The position numbers and the translations under genes were made by a program. A DNA stretch of 64,000 bases from positions 62,001 through 126,000 of the forward strand of contig SRSI01000056.1 in the NCBI GenBank assembly GCA_005656395.1, written 5' to 3'. Positions 37,251 through 48,960 of this stretch are shown in pieces. Each line of letters opens with the position of its first letter. The stretch's first letter is position 1. This stretch comes from Strongyloides papillosus (lineage: Eukaryota > Nematoda > Chromadorea > Rhabditida > Strongyloididae). Below the pieces are notes generated by a model, which searched no databases, was not told where the DNA came from, and saw nothing but the letters and a program-made list of their open reading frames with translations.

Positions 37251-38343
37251 ATGAACGTAATAACACTCATTATACTTTTATTTTTATGTATTAATATATG
37301 TTATGGAAAAAAAAAATCTGGATCAGGTAAACATCATAGAGAATTCAAATTTATATCAGCTAAAGAAAACATCTACACAAATTATACTAATGACGTAGGT
37401 GAGTTTGAATAATGTAAAATACTATTATATTTTTATAGTGTTTAATAATGTAGCTGGAGAATTGAATAATAAAGTTAAAGTATTCTGTATATTTTTAACA
37501 ACACCAAAAAATAAACAATCAAGAATAAGACATCAAAAAAATACATGGGTGAAAAGGTGTAATGCTTATATATATGCTTCAGGAAGTGACGATGAAGATA
37601 TTCCAGCAATTAAAGCTTTTCGTGATGATCATTATAGATATTCATATGCCAAAATTGATCATGCTTTTAGATATGTTTATAAGCATTATATAGATAAATA
37701 TGATTGGTTTTTAAAGATTGACTGTGATACATATGTTGTTATGGAGAATCTAAGAATGTTATTGTTAAAAAAAGATCCAAATGAACATTATTATTCAGGA
37801 TTTCATCATAATTTAAATGTGAACAAACCACCATTTAAGCTTAAAAATCTTCGTTATGCTCAGGGTGGAGGGTATGTCATGAGTAAAAAAACTTTATCAT
37901 TACTTGTAACTAAAGGATTAGGCAACAAAAAATATTGTAGAATTGAAGATGATGGTTTTGAAGATGTAGAAATTGGAATTTGCTTATATAATCTTAATGT
38001 AAAACTAGATGTCGGAAGGGATAAATACGATAGAATAGCATATTTAAACATTGGTTTAGATAAAGCTCTGTCACCATATAATAATTATCTTAAAAATTAT
38101 TATTCATCAATTAAAAGTAAATTTAGATTTATAGATGGCATTGGAGCAATGAGTGAGTATCCAATATCATTTCATAGAGTATATGGTGAAACAATGTATA
38201 TACTCGAATATCTTATATACCATATGCATGTTGCAGGATTGAGAAATCCTATGTTTATACCCAGCAATGAAAATGTTACTGAAACAACACAATCAATTAT
38301 GGAAATAATAAGTTCTTATTCTTCTAGTTACTACAAAAATTAA
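37251..38343 (+). CDS. Core-1 beta-1,3-galactosyltransferase-like (C1GALT, GT31)
   Basis: Exons 37251-37398 and 37439-38343 with a 40-nt intron (gtgagt...tttatag), 350 residues. The N-terminus (MNVITLIILLFLCINICYG) is a signal peptide or type II anchor. The catalytic part follows the C1GALT order: VFCIFLTTPKNK, RHQKNTWVKRCN, DWFLKIDCDTYVVMENL, GGGYVMSK, IEDDGFEDVEIGICL and ISFHRV..ETMYILEYLIYH. Core-1 synthase transfers galactose to GalNAc-Ser/Thr in the Golgi, making mucin-type core 1 glycans. The DDD metal site is D-C-D here, which keeps the two outer aspartates. The membrane anchor lacks the usual short cytoplasmic tail, so a secreted form is possible. C1GALT-like genes are multicopy in nematodes; donor and acceptor of this copy are not shown by the sequence. 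Confidence 0.92.
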
Positions 38344-38402
38344 TTTACTATGGCTTTTCCAAAACATAAATTTTATTTATTAAAAAAACATATGTAATTT
38401 TT

Positions 38403-38833
38403 GGCTCGGGGTACACTCAGCTAAAATATTTTTACCGTTTGGTAAAGTGTAATTTTGTGTATGTACATACAAATTTAATTTATGTTGAATTAGTGATACA
38501 TGATAAATTAAATGTTAAAATTATGATTATTACTTCATGTTTTAGAAAAAAAAGAGGGAAAATATCTTAAAAATGTATGATTTATAATGATTGTGATCAA
38601 AAATTACAATTAAGTATACAATCAACTTTAGAATGTTTTTTTCTTATAGAAAACTTCTTACTCAATAAAGAAGTCCACCAATTACTTTAATGTAAAATAC
38701 CTTTTATTTATCTAAAAGATGTTCTCATTATTGTACTTTTAGTCATTTTTATTAAATTTGTTTACCGTAAAATTAAATTACGGTTACACTTTACCAAACG
38801 GTAAAAATATTTTAGCTGAGTGTCCTATGAGCC
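38403..38833. mobile_element. MITE with 8-bp target duplication (hAT-like size)
   Basis: 431 bp flanked by TAATTTTT (38395-38402 and 38834-38841). Ends GGCTCGGGGTACACTCAGC and GGCTCATAGGACACTCAGC (read inward), then a near-identical CTAAAATATTTTTACCGTTT on both arms. No transposase. Superfamily is inferred from duplication length only. Confidence 0.85.
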
Positions 38834-39176
38834 TAATTTTTTAATAAACAAATGTAATCTTAAATTTCACAAATATTTTTCAAGCTAAAAGAAATTTACT
38901 GCGAAAGTTTACATGAATCAAACATTTAAGATATATAACAATAATTTAAAACAATATATAACCACCATAAATTTCTTAAGAATACTGTTACATGGTATTT
39001 TTAAATACTGAATTACTCATAACCACAAATTATTATTCTCAGTTTTTTTCATTTTTTCATAACCATCTTCTACTCCTATTAATACAACCATTTTTTATAA
39101 TTACACGTAAAACCTAATCATGTGGATTTGATCAATACAATTTATGTTAAAAAAAGTAGTATATTTGATAGTATTT

Positions 39177-39302
39177 TTGGGTCTACGGTTTTACCATTTT
39201 GTATGTATATTCTACCTCATTTTGAGTTAACATTCTATCTCGTTTTGTATATGCAAAATGAGGCAGAATGTATTAGTAAAATGGGTAAAACTGTAGACAC
39301 AG
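39177..39302. repeat. Long imperfect hairpin
   Basis: GTCTACGGTTTTACCATTTT pairs with AAAATGGGTAAAACTGTAGAC, and CTACCTCATTTTG pairs with CAAAATGAGGCAG; the palindrome spans about 120 bp. Could be a tiny foldback element or a transcribed hairpin; nothing separates the two. Confidence 0.6.
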
Positions 39303-39642
39303 AATGAATTAGAATGTATATGTAAAATTTGATAAAATGTAGTTTGTGGTGTACCCCATTTTGTATGGTAGGTTATTTAACATCACTTTACGTCTATAGC
39401 ATCTAAATGGTGACGGTGAAAGCAACATATTTAAGTTTTTTAGGTTTATTCTTGTCCATAGTAAAAAATAACTCTTAAATACTATTAAAAAGGGCAAATA
39501 CTAAAATAATATTTTGTGTGGTAAAATAATTTCTGGTTCTTGTTATTATTGTATAGAATTTTTAAATTTCTAAACTTATAGTTAGTATTTGATTGTTTAA
39601 AAGAATGATCTTTGTTAAAACGTTTATAATCTCAAACAAATT

Positions 39643-39859
39643 AGTAAATTTTTTATAAGATATGATTTATTAACAATAAAATTAGATATACAATAAAAAA
39701 TAAAGACTGGTAATAAACTCTACTAATCTCTAAAAATATAATAAGTTAATTATAAATAAATATTAAATTATGATGAAATTTTAAGGATATTACAAAATTC
39801 TTTATGTGTAATCATTTTTGTTTTGTTTTTTTATTTAAAATTTCTCGTCAGGATTCACT
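39643..39859 (-). repeat. 3' LTR of gypsy element 2
   Basis: 217 bp, AGT...ACT ends, same sequence as the reassembled 5' LTR. Confidence 0.9.
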
Positions 39860-40146
39860 CCTCCCCATTTAAAAGAAAATTTTTGAAGAAAATTTTGAAT
39901 ATTAATTTAGGGCGCACTCCTCCCTACCAAAAAAAGAAAATTTCAGACATTTTTTACATTCTTCTTATTAACTTTTCTCCACTTTCCATGTTTCTTCGCT
40001 TTGGATACTACTTTATTAGGACCAATATCTGCTATAACAGTGGCTTTTGTATAATTATTATCAAATTTATGTTTTCTATTTTTTCTATAATAAACCGTTT
40101 GTCCAGCTTTATAGCCTTGAGTTTCCTCAAATTTTTTCTTATTGTC

Positions 40147-43100
40147 TTATAATCTCAGTTGTTCATATGCATCATTTTCAATTCTTCTAATAATGAAGAA
40201 TCTGCTTAGCATTTCACTAATTTCAGGATGACGGTCTATGAATTTTGTATATGATTTTTCATTTAAAGTTGTGTGTAATATCGATCTTGGTGAGGTAGCA
40301 TATAGTCTTTCAGTAGCAGTAAATTCTCTTCCTATTGTTCTACTGTTATTCATTGCATATGAGACTAATGGTAAACAATCTTTCCACGGTAACAAAGGAT
40401 TTTGACTCATCAAATTTGAAATTACTTTATTTGCTGTTTTAATGGTGCGTTCTACTAATGAATTAGAATTTGAATTTCCAGGTGTACTTTTAATGATTTC
40501 CTGAACACCAATTTGAGTGAGGAGGGAGTGGAAATGATCTGAAAAGAATTCACCTTCAGAATCTGTTCGTACAGTTCTCGGTATCATTCCTGGTAGAATG
40601 ACATGTTTTATCAATTTGTGTGTCAACTCAGGAGCATTCTTTGTCCTTGTTGGTATTAACCAGGTGAAACGTGTGCAATTATCAATAACTGCTAGTATAT
40701 ATTTGTAATTTTTTCCTGAAGTATCAGGTGTCTTTGGACATATCAAATCAATAGAGATTTCATCATATGGTGCATCGGGTATACTTATAGTTCTATTTGA
40801 AGCTATTTTATGTCTTCCAATGTTTCGCAATTTGCAATGTTCGCAATTATCAATGACATTTTTTAAATGTGTTCCAATTTGTGGTATAACGACGATTGAG
40901 TCTAATGTTAATTTTGTCTTTAAATAATTAAAGTGGCCTACTAAATGTGCCATTTTTACTACATCATCAGCAATCGACTTGGGAATTAACGTTTTCCAGG
41001 ATTCATCTGGACTTTCTTTCTTTATTGTGTTTTCATCTATATTAAAATTTTTCTTGACCTTAATGAGATTTTCTTTTTCATCGTATTTAACCGCGTAATT
41101 CATAAAATATCCCTTTTCTTTAGCTTCTTGGCAATCTAGGTCTTCTTGTTGAGCTTGTCTTACCTTATCTTTATTTAAAATAAACATATCCAAGAAACTC
41201 TTTAATAAATTTGAAGATGTTGTATCAGGTATGTCATGTTTTTCCTCAGACATGTTTTCCTTGTTTGATATTAAGTTATTCTCTACCTGTACAATATTTT
41301 CATTTTTATTTTTTGGTTTGGGTGGTCGACCTCTCTTTCTCTTTTGTAATTCAGTGGCTATGTAACATTCTAAAGCTTTAAAGTATTCCTCATCATTATA
41401 GCCCTTATCTTGTTGGTCATCGGTATCTTTTAATATTTTTTCCTCCTCCAATCGTGATAGATAATCTGGAGTATGGTTCAATCTTCCAGGTTGATACTCG
41501 ATTGACTTTACAGGAAATTGATGTATTATTGAGAGAAGCTCCACAAATCTTGGTTTCTGTGTTCTTGTTTGTAGGTCAATTAATGGACGGTGATCCGTTA
41601 TGACTTTTATTCCCTTACAGTGCATTAAAATGTGACTAAAGTATTCAAGTGTAGTTGCTATACCCTTTAGTTCTAAAAATGTGCTATGACGACGTCTTAA
41701 ATTCTTTGGCAATTTTATTGAACATATTCCTACTAACAATTCTTCATTTTTCTTTTCTTTGGGATTATAGAACATTTGACTAAGTGTACCTCCAATACCT
41801 ACTTGACTTGAGTCCGTGCGGAGAATGTACTCTTTTGAAAGATCACCAAAATAGCATTTTTGAGGTTGCAATAACCCTTTTATAATTTTTTCATAATTTT
41901 GTTTTTGTTCATCATTAAATGTAAATTTTTCACTATCAGATTTTAGTGTACCTAACAGATCATACAGACAACTAGTTAATTGTGAATAATTAGGAATTGA
42001 TATTCGAAAATAATTTGTACCATATAGAAATTTTTGAAGTTGTCTTTTATTTGATGGATAATTTTTTGTAAGTCTTAAAACACTTTTCTTAGCAGGTACC
42101 CAACCTTCACGACTGAGTGTATATGAGAGGAAGTTGATTTCTTCTTGGAATAATTTACTTTTTCCTTTTGAAGCCATGATATTGTTTTCTTTCATTCTAG
42201 TAAATATACGATCTAATAAGTCATAATGTTTATAACACTCTTTAATTAATGTCTTATCGTCAAGAATTGTATCTGAATCAATAACTGATCTTAATAAAAA
42301 GTCATCATGGTAAGGTAACAATGATCCTTCCATTATGAAGTCCTCAAATTTTTGATGTACAGCTTGTATAAATAAATTTGCACTATTTTTTCCACCCATG
42401 GGAAGAACATTATAACAGTAAGGCACATTAGCTATGTATAGCCCGAAATCTCGCCTATTTGCTGGGTTTAATAAAACTTGAGAATATGCAGATTTTAAGT
42501 CTATTTTACTTACAAATGAATATCTTGGGGAAGTTAACAATAAATTATGGATAGAGGGAGAAATGATATCTATCTTATTGGTGATACTGTTGATTTTTCT
42601 CAGATCTGTTACCAATCTAGCTTTATTACTTATATCACTCTCTTCATTTCCATCTGTCTTTTTCTTAACAACAATAGTTGGTGCTATTATATTATTTTTT
42701 GGTATATCACGACGTATAATTCCTGCCTGTAACCATTCATTAGCAATTTCTTGTGCAATTTTTTGAGAATGTATAGGCATGTTATATATTGGGAATTCAT
42801 GTGGTGATTTATTAGAAAATGTTTGTGGCTGTGCTACAATGGTTGGTTTCAACTGAGCATCAGATGATATAAATATAGAACTATGTTTATCAAGTAATTT
42901 TTTCGTCAATTCTTTAATTAACTCGTCAATTTGAGATTTCTTATCATTTACAGGATTTTCAGTTTTTGGTTTTACAATTACCTTTTTATTGTCTGTATCG
43001 ATAATTAAACCTAACTTCTTACAATGTTTTATCCCGATAAGTATATCATGTTTGACATTTAATTTTTGAAATATATATGGATCTTGAATAGTAGTCTTCT

Positions 43101-44532
43101 TATTTTTGTATTTAAGAGTAATTTTAGCTTTAATTTTACTGATAGTTGATAATTTACCTAATAGTTTGATCTCTTCAGTTTCTATACCTTTCAAGTCAAG
43201 ATGAAGTTTCTCAGCCATTTCATCACTTATAGCGGTGATTTGTGACCCTGTATCTATGACAGCGATAGCATCTATCTTGTTTAACGTAACTAACTCATAA
43301 ATTAAATTTTCATGCTTATCATTAACTTCATTTTCATAATCATACATATTGGTATTTTTATTGGTATAATATTTATCAATACAATATTCAGGTTTATCAT
43401 TAAAATCACAATTAATTTGTTCTTTATTAATTTGGTCATATAAGTTTACAAAATTGACTTCTTTTATTCTTTTACTCTTATTCTTTAGTTTACATTCTTC
43501 AGTTTTATGATTCCACCAATATTTACAATTTGGAGTGAAACATGTTTTAACCTTAGGTTTATCTCTTGGTTTTCTAATATCATTTATTAAATATATTTTC
43601 AAACGTTGAATAAATTGTTCATAGTTTGTTATATCATAAACAATTGGAATGGCTTTGAAGATTGCTTGTGCTCTTGGATCTAGTCTATCTAATAATGCTT
43701 GATGCATCTCTTGAATCCTAGCAGACGAATCTTCCTTTGCAAATACTTTATTTACCAATATATCAAGTTCAATGACAGCTTTGTCTAGTTCACCAACAGT
43801 TCTAATTACTGGACCTTTTCTAAATTCATAGAATTGTTGTCGAGCAGTAACGGATGAGATATCATTATCAAATTTGTGAATAAGTACAGTCTTGGACATA
43901 ACGTAATCATCTTCGTAATCCTCAATAACTTCGAGAGCGTCAAAACTGAGATGATAAGCCAAGATACTAGCCTTTCTTTCCTCTGGTATATTATTCATCT
44001 TGAAATAGAGTTCAAGTTTCTTTATCCATTTGGTTATATGAATTTCAGAATTTTTACCACTAAATACTTCGACAACATGGCGATCAATGATTGGTGCTAC
44101 ATTTTGTACAGAGTTTTGAACATTGTGATCTCTTAGTACAGAGTTTTGGACATTGTAGCTTCTACCAAATTGTGATGGAACACGTTCGTCGTCATTATTT
44201 TCTTCTGTGGTATTTCTTTGTACATTGAGATTTTGGATAAGTTGAGTAAGTGTAACCAATTGTTGGTCTATAGATCTGTTCATTTCTCTCATTTGATTTA
44301 GTTGTTCTGCATGTGCATTTTTTTCATCAATTAATTGCCGTATTTGGTTTTGTAGTATTTCAAACTGATTACCTTGGAGAATTGTTCCGTCTAGATTTTC
44401 TCCAGAATTTCGTAACAAATTTAGTTGGTCATTACCATTAGCTGCCATGTTTTGAATATATTGGTAAGCTTGACTTTCTGTCAATCCAGCTGGTACAGTT
44501 ATTGGATTTCTTCGAGTTCGTCTCACTGACAT
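40147..44532 (-). CDS. gag-pol polyprotein of gypsy element 2
   Basis: A single 1461-residue frame without a gag/pol shift. N-terminal gag (with a Gln/Asn-rich helical part) ends in an atypical zinc knuckle, C-x4-C-x5-H-x4-C (CFTPNCKYWWNHKTEEC). Protease AVIDTGSQITAI is near residue 425. The RT catalytic box reads YHDD near 740 rather than the usual YIDD/YLDD/YVDD. RNase H has RTDSSQVGIGG and ITDHRPLIDL. The integrase has an H-H-C-C site (HLVGH..CEHC, about 1190-1235) and D, D, E residues (SIDLIC, RTDSEGEF, SLVERTI, about 1259, 1324, 1359). A Lys-rich RKRGRPPKPKNK stretch lies between RNase H and integrase. The frame stops at TAA (40147-40149), but the same frame stays open for about 70 codons with a GPY-like integrase tail (VYYRKNRKHKFD), so this stop is premature. 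Confidence 0.92.
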   Translation of the reverse strand: MSVRRTRRNPITVPAGLTESQAYQYIQNMAANGNDQLNLLRNSGENLDGTILQGNQFEILQNQIRQLIDEKNAHAEQLNQMREMNRSIDQQLVTLTQLIQNLNVQRNTTEENNDDERVPSQFGRSYNVQNSVLRDHNVQNSVQNVAPIIDRHVVEVFSGKNSEIHITKWIKKLELYFKMNNIPEERKASILAYHLSFDALEVIEDYEDDYVMSKTVLIHKFDNDISSVTARQQFYEFRKGPVIRTVGELDKAVIELDILVNKVFAKEDSSARIQEMHQALLDRLDPRAQAIFKAIPIVYDITNYEQFIQRLKIYLINDIRKPRDKPKVKTCFTPNCKYWWNHKTEECKLKNKSKRIKEVNFVNLYDQINKEQINCDFNDKPEYCIDKYYTNKNTNMYDYENEVNDKHENLIYELVTLNKIDAIAVIDTGSQITAISDEMAEKLHLDLKGIETEEIKLLGKLSTISKIKAKITLKYKNKKTTIQDPYIFQKLNVKHDILIGIKHCKKLGLIIDTDNKKVIVKPKTENPVNDKKSQIDELIKELTKKLLDKHSSIFISSDAQLKPTIVAQPQTFSNKSPHEFPIYNMPIHSQKIAQEIANEWLQAGIIRRDIPKNNIIAPTIVVKKKTDGNEESDISNKARLVTDLRKINSITNKIDIISPSIHNLLLTSPRYSFVSKIDLKSAYSQVLLNPANRRDFGLYIANVPYCYNVLPMGGKNSANLFIQAVHQKFEDFIMEGSLLPYHDDFLLRSVIDSDTILDDKTLIKECYKHYDLLDRIFTRMKENNIMASKGKSKLFQEEINFLSYTLSREGWVPAKKSVLRLTKNYPSNKRQLQKFLYGTNYFRISIPNYSQLTSCLYDLLGTLKSDSEKFTFNDEQKQNYEKIIKGLLQPQKCYFGDLSKEYILRTDSSQVGIGGTLSQMFYNPKEKKNEELLVGICSIKLPKNLRRRHSTFLELKGIATTLEYFSHILMHCKGIKVITDHRPLIDLQTRTQKPRFVELLSIIHQFPVKSIEYQPGRLNHTPDYLSRLEEEKILKDTDDQQDKGYNDEEYFKALECYIATELQKRKRGRPPKPKNKNENIVQVENNLISNKENMSEEKHDIPDTTSSNLLKSFLDMFILNKDKVRQAQQEDLDCQEAKEKGYFMNYAVKYDEKENLIKVKKNFNIDENTIKKESPDESWKTLIPKSIADDVVKMAHLVGHFNYLKTKLTLDSIVVIPQIGTHLKNVIDNCEHCKLRNIGRHKIASNRTISIPDAPYDEISIDLICPKTPDTSGKNYKYILAVIDNCTRFTWLIPTRTKNAPELTHKLIKHVILPGMIPRTVRTDSEGEFFSDHFHSLLTQIGVQEIIKSTPGNSNSNSLVERTIKTANKVISNLMSQNPLLPWKDCLPLVSYAMNNSRTIGREFTATERLYATSPRSILHTTLNEKSYTKFIDRHPEISEMLSRFFIIRRIENDAYEQLRL

Positions 44533-45108
44533 ATACCAGTCTTCTAGAACCAGTAAATTTTTTATAAGATATGATTTATTAACAATAAAATTAGATATAC
44601 AATAGTAAACTTTTATTTATTGGTACGTGCACCTATAAAAATATAATAATTAACATAACATAACATATAATAATAATAATATAATTATTTATTTAAGAAA
44701 ATTAAATTAACCCTTTCACCTCCGGATGACGCATATGTGCGTCATAAACAAAAATGTTAACGTACAGTGGTAATTTGTACATAAGATGGAATTATTTGGA
44801 ATAAAGTCGTTTTAAGTAAAAATTATATAAATTATTTATATTAAAAAAAAGAGAAGAAAGAAAAGAAATTAAAAATAATAAATAAAAAAATAATTTTTAA
44901 AAATTTAAAAAATTCTCCTATCCCGTGACTGTGACTATTAAAATCTAAAATAAAAAATGTAGTAAAATTGAAAAAATATACACGTAAAATAATTTTTGGA
45001 CTAGATTTTAAAAAATTTAAAATATTAGATTGTTCGAAAAATAAAATCGCCTTTATGGGTAAAATTAAGAAAATAAAAGAGACATTATTATTTGAACAGC
45101 CTAAAAAA

Positions 45109-46366
45109 TTAGTGATTTTCTAAATGATATTTAGAAAAACAATCATTTTTGCACAATGGAGGATCATTGTAGCAATTTCCGCAGTAATAAGATGTATCCT
45201 TGCGAATATTTGATTTTGCACATAAGATACATCTTTTACGTTGGGTATAGTTACTACCTCCTACTTTTTCAAATTTTATGGGGCAATGAACTAAGGATCT
45301 TTTCCTTATTTCTATGGGTGGGGGAGTTTCTTTTTTTAATAAATCTTTAATGATTTCTTCCCTAAATTCTCTTAGGGGTATTTTTTTTGATGCCTGAGTA
45401 GCATATAAAATATGAGAATTATGAATAATCATTTCGATTATTCGAAAATTCACTTTCATATGCCACCTAGGACTTTTTCTTAGATTCGTATAATACGAAA
45501 TCATTTGATCCATACGATCAATTCCACCCATATTTTGATTATATGAATGAATTGATGTAGGTTTCTTTATGTTTTTACCCCACCTGTTTTTTAAATTTAA
45601 AACGTCACCATTAAACTCTGTTGAAATAACGGTGACTTCTTTAGTATCACGCCATTTAGTTATTCCAACGTTGTAAGAATAGCGACTTATTATTTCCCCT
45701 TTTTTCAACTTTGCATCTACTACCTCACGAGGATTCAATTTTCTATTAGACCTCAAGGTACCGGTAGAATAAGTAGCAAACTCTAATAGACGTTCTGATA
45801 ATTTTATACTGATATAGAAATTGTCCATATATAAAGAATGGCCTTTACTTAAATAGTTCTTCATAAGATCGAGAACTATTGACTCGGTAGCACTTGAAGA
45901 ACCATCAAATTCAATTTTTGTTCCATCGTAAATACGATGTTTTAAAATTAAACCGTTTGGTTCGGTCAAAATATAAAATTTTACCCCAAATTTATGTTTT
46001 TTATTTTTTATAAATTGACGAAACAATAATTTTCCTTTGAAACCCATCATTGATTCGTCAATGCATAACTCTCGTGAGGGGTAGTATTGTTCTTCCATGA
46101 TTTTATTAAAATGGTTAGATAAAAATCTAACTTTTTCAAGTCGATCATCAGATGAACTCTTATCTCCAAATGTTAGAAATTTAAATATGCATAGAAATCT
46201 ACTTCTAGACATAGTATTCCTAAATATAGGGAAATCATAGAGTTCATCTGACCTCCAATAATCTTGGAATGACGGAAGAACAATACTACCCATATGCAAG
46301 TACAGCCCCAAAAATTTTTTAAATTCAGGAATAGTCAAGCTATTCCATTCTAAATTTCTATACCAA
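45109..46366 (-). CDS. piggyBac transposase, main exon (DDE domain and C-terminal zinc finger)
   Basis: Open from about 46366, after a polypyrimidine tract and tatag acceptor-like site, to the stop at 45109. The first Met-type position reported by frame scanning (46338) is not a real start: coding continues upstream as YRNLEWNSLTIPEF, the usual entry of this domain. Catalytic aspartates are LCIDESMMGFKG (about 92 from 46338), LYMDNFYIS (about 171) and the closing MGGIDRMDQMISYY (about 273). The C-terminus carries a Cys/His finger (CILCAKSN ... CGNCYNDPPLCKNDCF), typical of piggyBac. All catalytic residues are intact. The N-terminal exon is at 49342-49629, on the far side of the tandem array. 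Confidence 0.93.
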
Positions 46367-46389
46367 AAAGAAATAAGGAAAAAAAATTT

Positions 46390-48960
46390 GTCTCTCTCAT
46401 AACTCTCTTCAAATTCAACCGATTTTTATGGGTAAATAGCCAAAAGATGTGTTTTTTTCTAACTTAGTGGGGAAGATGGGTCTTAAAAGTTTTTAGGCCA
46501 TAATTGGCTATGTTATCTTTAAAAAACAGTGTTTTTTTGGCCTCTTTTAGCATAGTTTTGTACAGAGAATAACGTTATTTTAAAATATATAAGATACAAT
46601 GGTTTATATATCATTTGAAAGGTCTAATTCCAGAATAGTGCGGAAACACAATTCTACTGAATTGTATTAAAAATTGGCTGAGTTATGGTCCAAAAAGTGG
46701 TGACCATTTCGAAAAAAAATCTTCAAAAATTAATAGTTACAACTTAGTCGTAACTTGACGAAACCAAACAAAATAGTATTTATTTTATAGATCTACGTGT
46801 AACTTAAAAAATAAGGGCCCAACGAAGTTATTAGCTCAACTACAAAAGAAGTTATATTAATTTGAATGTCAAATTTTTTGCTTTTTTCCCATTTTTATTG
46901 TAAAAATCAATTTTGTTCCAGACATAACTCTCCCCAAACTTATTCAAATTTTATGGTAAAATAGTCATTTGATGTATTTTTTTTCAACTTAGTGCGGAAA
47001 ATGGGTTTCAAAACTTTTGGTCCACAAGTGGCCAAATGATGTTTAAAAAATACCACATTTTTGGACAGTTTTTTGCATAGTGTTGTTCCAAAAATAACTC
47101 TTTTCAAAGTTAATGAAATTTTTTGGTTTATCACTCATTTGAGAGATACAACTCCAGAATAGTGCGGAAACACAGCAGCATAAGGATTGATAAAGAATTG
47201 GCCAAGTTATAGATCAACAAGTGATGACTATTTTTTTGGTAAAAATTAAAAAGTTAAATAGCTATTAATTAATAGAAACTTTATAAAATAAAGGAACTAT
47301 GGCTTGCTTATATAGATTAATGTTTAACTTAAAAAATGAGACTATTGCAAAGTTTACAGCTTATCTAGAAGACGATTTATGCCAACTTTAGTGCCATTTT
47401 TCTTGCTTTTTTCCGTTTCTTTTGTAAAAATCAATTTTGTTCCAGACATAACTCTTCTCAAACTTGATAATATTTTATGGCCAAATACTCATTTGATGTA
47501 TTGTTTTTCAACTTAGTGCGGAAAGTGGATCTCAAAACTTTTGGTTCATAAATGGACAAATTATTTTTAGAAAACATCACTTTTTTAGACACTTTTTTGT
47601 ATAGTTTTGTCTTTTGGATAACTTTTGTAAAAGTGAACGGATTTTTTTGTTTTTTAACTTATTTGAAATGTTAAAGTTAGGAATAAGGGGGAAACTTAAT
47701 AGAATTTAAATTAATAAAGAATTAGCAAAGTTATAGGTTAATAAGTGTTGAGCATTTTTTTCGTGAAAATTAAAAAGTTAGATAGATATTACCTTATTAA
47801 AACTTTATAAAACTATGTTGATATGGTTTTTTCTATATAGATTTAAGTCTAACTTAGAAAATAAGACTATTGCGAATTTTATAGCTTATCTATAAAACGA
47901 TTTATGCAAATTTTAGTGTCATTTTTCTTGCTTTTTTCTATTTCTTTTGTGAAAGTCAATTTTGTTCTAGACATAACTCTTTTCAAACTTGATTAATTTT
48001 TATGTTTAAATAGCCATTTGATGTATTTTTTTTCATTTTAGAAGGGAAATCAAATTTCGAAACTTTTGATCTATAATTGGCCAATTTATTTTTAGAAAAC
48101 ATCGCTTTCAAAACACATTTTTGCATAGTTTTGTTCCGGAAATAATTCCTATCAAAAGTTAGTGAAATTTTACGTTTTATGACTTATTATAAAGATACTA
48201 ACATAAAATAAGGAAGAAACACAGCAGTATTACGATTGATAGCGATTTAGTTAAGTTATGGGTCAACAAGTGATGACTATTTTTTTGATAAAAATTAAAA
48301 TGTTAAATAGCTATTACTTAATGGAATCTCTATAAAATTAAATAAATATAGTTTCTTTTATATAGATTTAAGTCTAACTTTAAAAGTCAAACTATTGAGA
48401 AGTTTATTGCTTATTTGCGGAGCGGATTATACTAATTTTAGTGACAATTTTCTCATATTTTTTTCATTTTTTACACAAATATCGGTTTTGTTTTCAGCAT
48501 AACTGTATTCAAACTTGATTAATTTTTTATGGTTTAATGTTCAGTAAATGTATTCTTTTCTAACTTAAGAGGAGAAAATATCTTTTAAATTCTTTAACTA
48601 AAATTGGCAAAGTCATCTATTAAAAATACCAATTTTTTGAACACGTTTCGATAAGGTTTGTTCTAGAAATAATTCTTTTCAAAATTAATAAAATATTTTG
48701 TTTTATAACTTATCTAGAAGGTACAAATATGGAATAAAAAGGAAGTTCAATATTAAAAAGGTTAATAAAAAATTACTTATGTTATGAATTTAAAGATAAT
48801 GATAATTTTTGTTAGTAAAAATAAAATTTTCCTAATGTTTTAACCTTAATAATGGTTGTTTAAAGTATCAAAAACTAAATTTAGAATATAGTTCAAAGCC
48901 TAACTTTAAATTTGAAACTATAACGAAGTTTTTAGCTTTAAAACGATAAAACTTATTTAA
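46390..48960. repeat. Degenerate tandem array, about 525-bp unit, five copies
   Basis: The phrase CATAACTCT..TCAAACTTGAT recurs at 46398, 46923, 47457, 47972 and (changed) 48498, spacing 515-534 bp, each time followed by an ATTTGATGTATT/TCAACTTAGTGCGGAAA stretch. A weaker echo (AATAACTCTTTTCAAA) about 180 bp into each unit suggests an older, shorter subunit. Divergence grows toward the right. The array fills most of the gap between the two transposase exons. Confidence 0.85.

Noticed and set aside
42547..42766. Plus-strand frames inside element 2
   Set aside because: Antisense shadows of the gag-pol frame.
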